The notes below the pieces were generated by a model. It was given only the letters and a program-made list of their open reading frames with translations. It searched no databases and was not told the origin of the DNA. Source: Pseudomonas caspiana (GTDB lineage Bacteria > Pseudomonadota > Gammaproteobacteria > Pseudomonadales > Pseudomonadaceae). Taken from it: 64,000 bases of DNA. This document shows positions 1 to 7,552 of this stretch, piece after piece. Each line of letters starts with the position of its first letter. Within the stretch, counting starts at the first letter, position 1. The DNA lies in NCBI RefSeq assembly GCF_002158995.1, contig NZ_LOHF01000028.1, positions 1 to 64,000 of the forward strand, written 5' to 3'. The position numbers and the translations under genes were made by a program.

Positions 1-155
1 GTCAACCCTTAATTCAGACTTTTATCAAAAATGCTGCAAATGGATTACCTATATAAGAAGAACAATCCAGGCTGAGCATTATATTGCGCAAATCCAGCTT
101 CTTAAGCATCATATAGCCTTTGCGCCACTGCCCTCTAACTGGAACACCCTTCCCG

Positions 156-1043
156 ATGAGCACCCATCTTCGTCCTCTTTCACAGACACTGTTCCCTATT
201 GGCTTATTGTTGATTGCCATGGCCTCTATCCAGACCGGGGCCTCAATGGCCAAGACGTTATTCCCCGTAGTCGGCGCGCAGGGCACGACTTCGTTAAGGC
301 TGATCTTTGCCAGCATTATTCTGCTTCTGGTTCTAAGACCCTGGCGCGCCAGACTTACTGCAAGGTCGTTGCGCACGGTCGTGTTCTATGGAATCGCTCT
401 GGGAGGGATGAATTTCCTCTTCTATATGTCGCTGCGTAGCGTCCCTTTGGGAATAGCCGTGGCGCTCGAATTCACGGGGCCGCTGGCGGTTGCTCTGTTT
501 GCCTCGCGCAAAGCGCTCGACTTCGTATGGATCGCACTCGCCGTAACAGGCCTGCTGTTGCTGATCCCGACAGGAGAAGAAAGCGCGAGCCTTGACATAA
601 CCGGCGTGGCTTACGCTTTAGGTGCAGGAGTCTGCTGGGCCGGCTACATCCTGTTCGGGCAAAAAGCCGGCGAAGATAACGGCATTCAAACAGCAGCGCT
701 GGGCGTTCTGATTGCGGCCATATTCATCGCCCCGATCGGAGCGGTGCATGCAGGCTGGGCAATATTTGACATTGGATTGATTCCTACCGCCATTGGTGTC
801 GCAATCCTGTCCACTGCCCTCCCCTATAGCCTGGAGATGGTCGCACTGACCCGGATGCCCGCCCGAACATTTGGAACCCTGGCCAGTATGGAGCCAGCAT
901 TCGGTGCCTTGTCGGGGATGCTCTTCCTTCACGAACACCTGACCATTACGCAATGGCTGGCCATTGGTGCGATTATCATGGCCTCAGCAGGCGCCACCCT
1001 TACAGCACGGCGCGAAACAGCACAATTAGTCCCGGCAGACTGA
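156..1043 (+). CDS. rhtA: RhtA-type threonine/homoserine exporter (EamA/DMT family)
   Basis: This 295-residue inner-membrane protein has about ten hydrophobic segments and two EamA repeats. Stretches such as GIAVALEFTGPLAVALF and LSTALPYSLEMVALTR are characteristic of RhtA, which exports threonine, homoserine and related amino acids by the proton gradient. The length equals that of E. coli RhtA. I chose the ATG at 156 because an in-frame start at 120 would add 12 residues not expected in the family; a GGAA lies about 11 bases upstream of 156. The gene stands alone, with no obvious operon partner. Family membership is certain; the exact substrate is inferred from similarity. Confidence 0.88.
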   Translation: MSTHLRPLSQTLFPIGLLLIAMASIQTGASMAKTLFPVVGAQGTTSLRLIFASIILLLVLRPWRARLTARSLRTVVFYGIALGGMNFLFYMSLRSVPLGIAVALEFTGPLAVALFASRKALDFVWIALAVTGLLLLIPTGEESASLDITGVAYALGAGVCWAGYILFGQKAGEDNGIQTAALGVLIAAIFIAPIGAVHAGWAIFDIGLIPTAIGVAILSTALPYSLEMVALTRMPARTFGTLASMEPAFGALSGMLFLHEHLTITQWLAIGAIIMASAGATLTARRETAQLVPAD

Positions 1044-1219
1044 AGATATCTTTCCCCCAAAGATGAGATGTCACTAGCATTTGTAACGCTGTTGAGCCAT
1101 GTTTAGGACATGGCTACGCCCTGACCGCTCAGGCTATTGGCAGAAGCCAGATCATCTTACCGAGTAATCGTATTCAGGCTGGGCACTGGCCTTCAATGAA
1201 AGCCAGAGTAAGGAAGGCA

Positions 1220-1516
1220 ATGAAGTACATTTTTATAGCGCTGACAACACTAATAATCACAGGCTGCGCCGCCACCTCAGCCCCTGTAAAACAGACAAAG
1301 CGAGGGATTCACATCAACTGCTCAGGTCTGTCGTCTTCCTGGCAGAAGTGTTACGCCATGGCAGCCGACTCCTGCGTTTCGAAAAACTACAGAGTCATCG
1401 CCAAATCCGGCGACGGTGTAGAAGACCCCGGCGACTACCCTTTCGGCCTGAATCCGGCGGGCTATACCAGTCGCAGCATGATCATCATCTGCAAGAAGCC
1501 CGCGAAGACCGAATGA
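1220..1516 (+). CDS. Small predicted lipoprotein of unknown function
   Basis: The 98-residue product starts MKYIFIALTTLIITGCAATS, a type II signal peptide with the lipobox ITGC, so it should be lipidated at Cys and anchored in the envelope. An AGGAAGG Shine-Dalgarno sequence sits 5 bases before the ATG at 1220, which favours this start over the in-frame one at 1196. The mature part is about 80 residues, contains several further cysteines (NCSGL, KCYAM, DSC, IICK) that could form disulfides, and ends in lysine-rich residues. I do not recognise the family. It is flanked by rhtA and by the convergent aminopeptidase gene and appears to be monocistronic. Confidence 0.7.
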   Translation: MKYIFIALTTLIITGCAATSAPVKQTKRGIHINCSGLSSSWQKCYAMAADSCVSKNYRVIAKSGDGVEDPGDYPFGLNPAGYTSRSMIIICKKPAKTE

Positions 1517-1572
1517 GGAAAAGTGGCGGTTGTGTTACCGCCCGCCACTTACCTGACACTACACCGCTTCCA

Positions 1573-3381
1573 TCAAACCGCCACCGTACGCAGACGTAGC
1601 CATTCAAGCGCAGCGCCCTGCAACAGGGGGCTCAAGCGCTGACACACCTGGGCGTGGTAATCATTCAACCATGTCCTCTCCTCAAGGCTCAGCAACTCCA
1701 CCTCCAGACAACGGGTGTCGATCGGACACAACGTCAGGGTTTCGAACCGCAGGAACTCGCCAAACTCGGTCGTCTGCGCCTCGCGGTTGATCACCAGATT
1801 CTCTATCCGTACTCCCCAGCGTCCCGGACGATAAGTACCCGGCTCAATAGAGGTAATCATGCCCGGAAGCATCGCGGTTTGCGGCGTAGCCGGTGCTTGA
1901 TAGGCGATAACCTGTGGCCCCTCGTGAACATTCAGGAAATACCCGACACCGTGTCCGGTACCGTGCCCGTAATTCACTCCCTCAGACCAGATTGGTGCCC
2001 GAGCGATCGCATCCAGAAGCGGCGACAAAATGCCTTTGGGGAAATGAGTGCGAGATAGAGCGATCAAGCCTTTCAAGACCCTCGTGCAGTCGCGCTTCTG
2101 CTCTGCACTCGGATTACCGACAGGCACCATACGCGTGATGTCGGTAGTCCCCCCCAGATACTGCCCCCCGGAGTCGATCAGCAGCAAACCGTCTCCCTCG
2201 ATCTGCGCGTACTCATCTGGCGTCGCACGGTAATGCGGCATAGCCCCATTGCCATTGAAACCCGCGATGGTCGCGAAGCTGGGTGAAATGTAGCCTGGAC
2301 GACGTTGACGAGCCTGCCCAAGCTTTTCGTCGATGGTCAATTCGCTGACAGCATCATGGCCCAACGCCGAATCCAGCCAGCAAAAGAACTCGCACAGCGC
2401 CGCCCCGTCCTGCTCCATGGCCTGACGAATATGCGCGGTATCGGCTTCGCTTTTTTGTGATTTGAACAACGTCGTCGGGTTCAGACCCTCGACCAGCGTA
2501 ACTTCAGCATCCAAGTAGTCCAGCAAGCCGCACGTGACCCTGGCCGGGTCAATCAACAGACGCGCGTCTTTAGGCACTTCGCGCAGGGCTGCACCAATCT
2601 GGGTGTACTCGAGCAACGTGATGCCGTCCTGCTCAAGACTGAGACGCACCCCCGCGCTCAACTTGCTTGAGTCGACGAAAAGACTGACGCCATTCGGCCC
2701 AATCAAAGCGAAGGAAATGAACACCGGGTTGTAAGACACATCAGAGCCACGCAGATTGAACAACCAGGCAATGTCATCCAGGGTGGCAATGAAGTGCCAA
2801 TCTGCCCCACGCTCAGCGATGACCTGACGCAGACGGGCCAGCTTTTCGACACGCCTTACCGATGCCTGAGGCGGCAAGTGCTCAAAAACCGGACTGACCG
2901 GCAACGCTGGCCGATCGGCCCACAGCTCGGTGAGCAAATCCAGATCTGTACGTAGCCTCGCGCCTCGCTCGTAGAGCTTGCTCGCGAGAGTTCGTGAGGA
3001 CGCAACCGCCAATACTGCCCCATCAACCGCCACGACAGTTTCAGCCTTGGCCTGATCGGCCAGCCACTCCAGAGGCCCCTGTTGCCCTGGCTGCAGCTTG
3101 ACCAGTTCGATGCCACTGCCCGCCAATTCTTTAGCTGCCTGCTCCCAATAGCGACTATCCGCCCAAAGCCCGGCAAAGTCCTGAGTCACAATCAGCGTTC
3201 CCACAGAACCATGGAAACCCGACAACCATTGGCGCCCCTGCCAGTAGCCCGGCAGGTATTCGGAAAGATGCGGGTCGGCTGAAGGCACCAGATAAGCATC
3301 AATACGCTCGCGGCTCATCAAGGCCCGTGTCTGCGCCAAGCGTTGTACGACGGCTGCGCCGGGTTTCGATTGCGTACTCAT
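1573..3381 (-). CDS. Xaa-Pro aminopeptidase (aminopeptidase P, M24B family)
   Basis: The 602-residue protein has two creatinase-like N-terminal domains (about residues 15-300) and a C-terminal M24 pita-bread metallopeptidase domain. The metal ligands are visible: IDSGGQYLGGTTDITR (two Asp, near 402-413), GHGTGHGVG (His, near 475), SIEPGTY and RIENL (two Glu, near 510-525). Such enzymes remove an N-terminal residue preceding proline. The length matches the long, eukaryote-like aminopeptidase P class rather than the ~440-residue PepP. The start at 3381 has an AGGAG box 6 bases upstream; the open frame reaches back to 3453 but lacks a better signal. It lies 58 bases downstream of the cysteine desulfurase gene and is probably cotranscribed with it. 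Confidence 0.9.
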   Translation of the reverse strand: MSTQSKPGAAVVQRLAQTRALMSRERIDAYLVPSADPHLSEYLPGYWQGRQWLSGFHGSVGTLIVTQDFAGLWADSRYWEQAAKELAGSGIELVKLQPGQQGPLEWLADQAKAETVVAVDGAVLAVASSRTLASKLYERGARLRTDLDLLTELWADRPALPVSPVFEHLPPQASVRRVEKLARLRQVIAERGADWHFIATLDDIAWLFNLRGSDVSYNPVFISFALIGPNGVSLFVDSSKLSAGVRLSLEQDGITLLEYTQIGAALREVPKDARLLIDPARVTCGLLDYLDAEVTLVEGLNPTTLFKSQKSEADTAHIRQAMEQDGAALCEFFCWLDSALGHDAVSELTIDEKLGQARQRRPGYISPSFATIAGFNGNGAMPHYRATPDEYAQIEGDGLLLIDSGGQYLGGTTDITRMVPVGNPSAEQKRDCTRVLKGLIALSRTHFPKGILSPLLDAIARAPIWSEGVNYGHGTGHGVGYFLNVHEGPQVIAYQAPATPQTAMLPGMITSIEPGTYRPGRWGVRIENLVINREAQTTEFGEFLRFETLTLCPIDTRCLEVELLSLEERTWLNDYHAQVCQRLSPLLQGAALEWLRLRTVAV

Positions 3382-3439
3382 TGATTCTCCTGCTGACCCG
3401 AAAAAATTAATCTCTTGCGGGCAGATAATGGAGCACCTG

Positions 3440-4618
3440 TCAGGAGTGAGCAACCGCCCAGAACGCAGGTTGCAGTCGTGAGGACTTGATCAGCGAGGCT
3501 GCCTGCTCGATTTCCTCTGCGCTGGTGAAGCGCCCGAGGCTCAAGCGAATAGTCTGACTGGCGGCCTTGGCGTCATGACCGAGCGCCAGCAGCACATGCG
3601 AGGGCGTGTTTTTTGCCGAGTTGCAGGCGGAGGTCGAGGAAAAAGCCAATCCATTCCCCAGAGCGGCAATGTCCAGATCGTTGTTGCCAAAAGTCAGACT
3701 CAACGTATGAGCAATTCGCTGTACCGAATCCCCGTTGATACGCAAACCGGAAACATCGGCCAGCCGTGTACATAAAAGCTGATTCAACTGCTGGATGTGA
3801 GCCGCCTCCTCGTCGAACAACGTCTGGGCCAGCGCAAACGCCGCCCCCATGCCTGCAATCTGATGGGTGGCCAGCGTGCCTGAACGCAAACCGCTTTCGT
3901 GTCCGCCACCGTGGATCTGCGCCTGTACGCGCTGTTCGGCCCGCGGCCCGACATACAGGGCACCGATACCTTTGGGGCCATAGATCTTGTGGGCCGAGAA
4001 GGACATCAGATCAACCGCCAGTTCGGACAGATCAATCCTGACCTTGCCTGCGCCCTGAGCGGCATCGACATGAAACAAGGCGCCATGCTCGCGCACATGC
4101 TTACCGATTTGGGCGATATCGTTAAGCGTGCCCAGCTCGTTGTTGACCAGCATCAACGACACCAGAAAAGTGTCCTCGCGCAAAGCCTCGACTACCGCTT
4201 GCGCAGAGATCAAACCATTGGCATCCGGTGCCAGATAGGTCACCTCAACGCCTGCCAGCTGCAACTGTTGCGCAGTGTCGAGGATCGCCTTGTGTTCGAT
4301 CTGACTGGTAATAATGTGCCCCGCCGTGCGGCCACTGCGCTCGGCGTAGCTTTGGGCAACGCCCTTCAACGCCAGATTGTTCGACTCGGTTGCGCCTGAA
4401 GTCCAGATGATCTGCTCCGGGCGCGCGCCTACCAGATCAGCCACCTGTTGGCGTGCGACATCTACGGCTGATCGTGCGTCACGTCCATAAGCATGTGAGC
4501 TGGACGCCGGATTGCCAAAAGTCCCGGACCGACCCAGGCATTGCACCATGACCTCAATGACACGCTCATCAACGGGTGTGGTAGCAGCGTAGTCAAAATA
4601 CAGCGCAAGATTTTTCAT
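3440..4618 (-). CDS. Cysteine desulfurase, NifS/IscS-like (class V aminotransferase fold)
   Basis: This 392-residue PLP enzyme begins with the family signature FDYAATTPVD. The cofactor lysine is in SFSAHKIYGPKG (Lys211), the conserved substrate-site histidine is in SQIEHKAIL, and the catalytic cysteine loop is SSTSACNS (Cys332), as in group I desulfurases that mobilise sulfur from cysteine as a persulfide. The start at 4618 has AAGGTGA 7 bases upstream. No isc, nif or suf scaffold genes are beside it, so this is not the main Isc copy; it may serve a specialised sulfur-transfer role or act on selenocysteine or cysteine generally. It precedes the aminopeptidase P gene on the same strand. Confidence 0.87.
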   Translation of the reverse strand: MKNLALYFDYAATTPVDERVIEVMVQCLGRSGTFGNPASSSHAYGRDARSAVDVARQQVADLVGARPEQIIWTSGATESNNLALKGVAQSYAERSGRTAGHIITSQIEHKAILDTAQQLQLAGVEVTYLAPDANGLISAQAVVEALREDTFLVSLMLVNNELGTLNDIAQIGKHVREHGALFHVDAAQGAGKVRIDLSELAVDLMSFSAHKIYGPKGIGALYVGPRAEQRVQAQIHGGGHESGLRSGTLATHQIAGMGAAFALAQTLFDEEAAHIQQLNQLLCTRLADVSGLRINGDSVQRIAHTLSLTFGNNDLDIAALGNGLAFSSTSACNSAKNTPSHVLLALGHDAKAASQTIRLSLGRFTSAEEIEQAASLIKSSRLQPAFWAVAHS

Positions 4619-5192
4619 GAAAATCACCTTGAAATGCACAGCCCGGAAGGCCGGACTGTTTGCGTAATACGAGTCGCGATTCCTGCGACATTCGAAAGCG
4701 GATCTTGTAGAACATCATGCACGAATCTTCATAGATCAAAAAATTATTAATTATTATTTATATATTCCATAAAAGAATATATGCCCAATTGGGTCCTCAG
4801 AGACCCACGCACGATCCATGCCCAAAACAGGCTTCACACGCTGATGGGCAGCACACCAGGCTTTCGTTCACCTATCGCGCCATGCTCCTGACAATAAGAG
4901 TTCTTGCGGAAACGTTTAACTCGTTTGAATGGTGAGTAACAACACCCATTGATAACAAGACAGGTATCTGGGCCACTTATTTATCAAGTATCACTAACGA
5001 CTAACTTCTGGCGCTAAAAAAACGACTACTGCGTTTACACAACGCCTATGAACAACGACGTGCTGAGTGCCCAAAAACCGTCATTGCACCGAAGCAGTGC
5101 GAGCGATGTTTTTTTGACTCCTTTAAATTCAACAACTTAAGTAATATTACAAACCACTTATCAAAAATTTAACAGAATGTTGACGAAATAAT

Positions 5193-5223
5193 TTGACAGA
5201 AAGCTTGAGGACAACGATATATA
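5193..5223 (+). promoter_or_regulatory. Candidate sigma70-type promoter of the EPS operon
   Basis: A perfect TTGACA at 5193-5198 is followed 17-19 bases later by the AT run GATATATAT (5216-5224), which can serve as a -10 element. Transcription would start near 5230, giving a leader of about 370 nt before the first EPS gene. The -35 match is strong and the -10 match is only fair. Confidence 0.45.
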
Positions 5224-5233
5224 TGCGTGTCAG

Positions 5234-5283
5234 ACATTTCCTAGCCCGTGCAGCGTTGCCAAAGAGCAACGCGCAGGAAATGT
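5234..5283 (+). promoter_or_regulatory. Leader hairpin (nested inverted repeat)
   Basis: The outer arms ACATTTCCT (5234-5242) and AGGAAATGT (5275-5283) are exactly complementary, and inside them GCGTTGC (5253-5259) and GCAACGC (5266-5272) form a second perfect stem with a 6-base loop. The structure lies just after the candidate promoter. It has no U-tract, so it is not a standard intrinsic terminator; it may stabilise the RNA 5' end or act as a regulator site. Confidence 0.55.
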
Positions 5284-5327
5284 TCAGCCAACACACTTCT
5301 TGATTTGCCTCATGTTAGTTATCTGCA

Positions 5328-5346
5328 CGGCGCGTTTTTAGCGCCG
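5328..5346 (+). promoter_or_regulatory. Small GC-rich leader hairpin
   Basis: CGGCGC (5328-5333) pairs with GCGCCG (5341-5346) around the loop GTTTTTA. It lies between the large leader hairpin and the first ops-like element. It could be a pause or structural element, but on sequence alone it is only a possible one. Confidence 0.35.
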
Positions 5347-5400
5347 GTGGCCGTCCTTTGATTAACGGAAAATCGCTCAACTGCAGAATGTAGTCGAGGG

Positions 5401-5411
5401 GGCGGTAGCTT
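5401..5411 (+). promoter_or_regulatory. ops element 1 (RfaH recruitment site)
   Basis: The 11 bases GGCGGTAGCTT match the ops consensus GGCGGTAGYNT at every defined position. In enterobacteria ops in the non-template strand pauses RNA polymerase and loads RfaH. This copy is 187 bases upstream of the first EPS start codon, in the transcribed leader, and the same operon encodes an RfaH homologue at 13492. Confidence 0.7.
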
Positions 5412-5502
5412 GGCCCGCAGTTTGTGTGGCGGGGTCAGGCAGCTAATTAAGGTATTCGCAGTACCAAGTTGAAGTTTCCTGCGCACTGGATCAAGCGATT
5501 CG

Positions 5503-5513
5503 GGCGGTAGCGT
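5503..5513 (+). promoter_or_regulatory. ops element 2 (RfaH recruitment site)
   Basis: The 11 bases GGCGGTAGCGT are identical to the classic enterobacterial ops core. The site lies exactly 102 bases after the first ops copy and 84 bases before the first EPS start codon. A duplicated ops in one leader, on the coding strand, is hard to explain by chance and supports RfaH-dependent antitermination of this operon. Confidence 0.78.
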
Positions 5514-5597
5514 GGGCGAGCGTGCAAATAAATCAAAAAGTGCCAGACAAAACGTCTGACTTAACGGGTTCATCTTCAACTTCAGGGATTGGAATTG

Positions 5598-6392
5598 ATG
5601 CGATCTTCATTCGCTATGGATCCGTTACGGATCAAGCAAGTCAGCGAGCAAATCAATGCCCAGGGTTTCAGCCAGATCAGCGGTGCGCTTGATGCCAACG
5701 AGCTGCAACTGCTGCGTGCCTACACCGAGGCCCAGGCGAAATTACACCGGGGTGAATACTTTGCTCATCACGGTGAAAAGCTGCTTTCACAAAGCCCGCT
5801 GTCTTCGCTATGGGAGTCTGCGGACTTCCAGCAAATGCTCGCCAATCTTTATCGCTGCGCCACTGGCGTAGACGCTGCCAGCTCGCAGATTTTCCCGGTG
5901 CTGCGTTGTGTCCAGGGTAACCAGGGACGCCGCGAATCCAACAGCTTCCACTTTGACGCCAGCCTGGTCACGGTGCTGGTACCCGTATTCATCCCGACTG
6001 AAGGGGATGAGCGCGGTGATCTGATGCTGTTCCCCAATTTGCGCAAAATACGGCGCAACGCCGTATTCAACGCCATCGAAAAGGCACTGATCCAGAACGC
6101 CTTTAGCCGCAAGTTGCTGGTAATGGCTATTGAGCGAGGTTGGGTGAAACCTGAAACGCTGACGCTCAAGCCTGGCGATATCTATGTGTTCTGGGGCTAC
6201 AGGTCGCTGCATGCCAACAAGCCTTGCGGCCCGGAGGTCACCAGAGCGACAGCCATCTTCCATTTTGGCGACCCGCATGCGGGCAGTCTGACCACCCGGC
6301 TGATCCTGCAAATCAATCAACGTCGTGCCCGGCGCGCCAGCCGCAAAGCTGGCACTGGCTCATCAGAAGTTACACCTGGCAAATCGCTCTGA
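5598..6392 (+). CDS. Phytanoyl-CoA dioxygenase-like (2OG-Fe(II)) protein, EPS cluster
   Basis: This 264-residue soluble protein has the spacing of a non-haem Fe(II)/2-oxoglutarate oxygenase: HFD (His118, Asp120) as the HxD pair, a distal His205 in YRSLHANKPC, and Arg216 in VTRATAIFHFGD as a candidate 2OG-binding residue. PhyH-type enzymes hydroxylate small molecules; here the substrate could be a sugar nucleotide or a polymer decoration, which is inference from context. It is the first gene of the EPS operon. I placed the start at 5598, 9 bases after CAGGGA; a TTG at 5589 and an ATG at 5616 are less well placed. Confidence 0.65.
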   Translation: MRSSFAMDPLRIKQVSEQINAQGFSQISGALDANELQLLRAYTEAQAKLHRGEYFAHHGEKLLSQSPLSSLWESADFQQMLANLYRCATGVDAASSQIFPVLRCVQGNQGRRESNSFHFDASLVTVLVPVFIPTEGDERGDLMLFPNLRKIRRNAVFNAIEKALIQNAFSRKLLVMAIERGWVKPETLTLKPGDIYVFWGYRSLHANKPCGPEVTRATAIFHFGDPHAGSLTTRLILQINQRRARRASRKAGTGSSEVTPGKSL

Positions 6393-6425
6393 CACCTGCG
6401 TTAAACGTCAAACATGGAGGCTTCG

Positions 6426-7547
6426 ATGATCAACGTAACGAAAACTTATCTGGGCGATATCGACAAGTTCAAAAGCTATGTCGAAGGGATTTATGCTCGA
6501 GGCTGGCTGACTAACCACGGGCCTCTGGTGAGCGAGCTGGAAGAACGTCTGAAGGATTATCTGGGCGTCAAACATATCATCCTGACCAACAACGGCACGC
6601 TCGCATTACAAGTTGCCTATCGGGCACTTAACCTGAGTGGCAGCGCGGTTACTACACCGTTCAGTTTTGTCGCTACCAGCAGCTCCCTGCAATGGGAGGG
6701 TATAAGCCCGCTATTTGCCGACATTGATCCCGGTACCTGGAACATCTCCCCGGCTCACATCGAAAGCCGCATTCAGTCCGATACAACGGCAATCGTCGGC
6801 ACGCACGTATTCGGCAATCCTTGTGCCGTCGAGCAGATCGAACAAATCGCCCTCAAACACAAGCTCAAAGTGGTCTACGACGGTGCCCATGCTTTTGCCG
6901 TACGCCATGCGGGTCAGTCGGTACTTAACTGGGGCGACGTCAGCACCTTGAGTTTCCACGCCACCAAGCTGTTCCACACTATTGAAGGCGGCGCGATCAT
7001 CACTAACGATGACGAGGTTGCGAAACGCGCCTACCTGCTTTGCAACTTCGGTATTGCAGACGTCGACAAGATCGATGGTATTGGCATCAACGCCAAGCTC
7101 AACGAATTTTCTGCGGCCATGGGTCTGTGCATCCTTGATGACATCGAGAACATTCTCGAAGAACGCGCCGAGATTGCTCACCGATACACCGCCCGGCTGG
7201 AAAACTATCTGGATCTGCAACAAGTCCAGGCCGATAGCCAGCTCAATAACAGCTACTACCCGGTGGCGTTTCGCGATGAACAACAACTGCTGCGCGTGCG
7301 CACCGCCCTTAATCATCGCGACATCAATCCGCGCCGCTACTTCTACCCGTCGCTGGACACACTTGAATACCTGCAACCACAGGTTCCTCAGCACGAATCC
7401 CGTGCGTTGAGCGAGCGCGTGCTGTGCCTGCCGATTTATCCCGGCCTGCAAAAAAGTGATCAGGAAAAAGTCATCAATACCTTGATCGAAGAGTGCAGTG
7501 TCAGCAACGTGCACTACCGCAGTTCACTCATCGCTCAGGCTATATAA
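6426..7547 (+). CDS. DegT/DnrJ/EryC1/StrS-family sugar aminotransferase
   Basis: The 373-residue PLP-dependent enzyme shows the family plan: NNGTLALQVAYRAL near residue 55 (cofactor phosphate site), YDGAHAFAVR near 151, and the cofactor lysine in LSFHATKLFHTIEGG (Lys181). Members add an amino group to a keto-sugar nucleotide, giving amino-deoxy sugars for surface glycans. The start at 6426 has GGAGG 5 bases upstream. The stop is followed 5 bases later by the flippase start. No dTDP-glucose dehydratase or keto-isomerase is in this cluster, so its keto-sugar substrate must come from elsewhere. Confidence 0.88.
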   Translation: MINVTKTYLGDIDKFKSYVEGIYARGWLTNHGPLVSELEERLKDYLGVKHIILTNNGTLALQVAYRALNLSGSAVTTPFSFVATSSSLQWEGISPLFADIDPGTWNISPAHIESRIQSDTTAIVGTHVFGNPCAVEQIEQIALKHKLKVVYDGAHAFAVRHAGQSVLNWGDVSTLSFHATKLFHTIEGGAIITNDDEVAKRAYLLCNFGIADVDKIDGIGINAKLNEFSAAMGLCILDDIENILEERAEIAHRYTARLENYLDLQQVQADSQLNNSYYPVAFRDEQQLLRVRTALNHRDINPRRYFYPSLDTLEYLQPQVPQHESRALSERVLCLPIYPGLQKSDQEKVINTLIEECSVSNVHYRSSLIAQAI

Positions 7548-7552
7548 GCGCC

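Larger units (their letters stand above)
4619..5597 (+). other. Long non-coding region and EPS operon leader
   Basis: No convincing gene lies in this 979-base gap. The section from about 4680 to 5230 is clearly AT-rich compared with its surroundings, and the rest is GC-rich. A candidate promoter, two hairpins and two ops-like elements (listed separately) sit between 5193 and 5513, just upstream of the first EPS gene. A minus-strand reading frame at 5319-5579 has no supporting features and runs against the leader. Confidence 0.7.

Noticed and set aside
5319-5579. Minus-strand open frame in the EPS leader
   Set aside because: No domain, opposes the leader with ops elements, and no ribosome site; the composition is unremarkable.
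4619-5597. Possible genomic island boundary or attachment site before the EPS operon
   Set aside because: AT-rich DNA is suggestive, but I found no tRNA, integrase or direct repeat to support an island.
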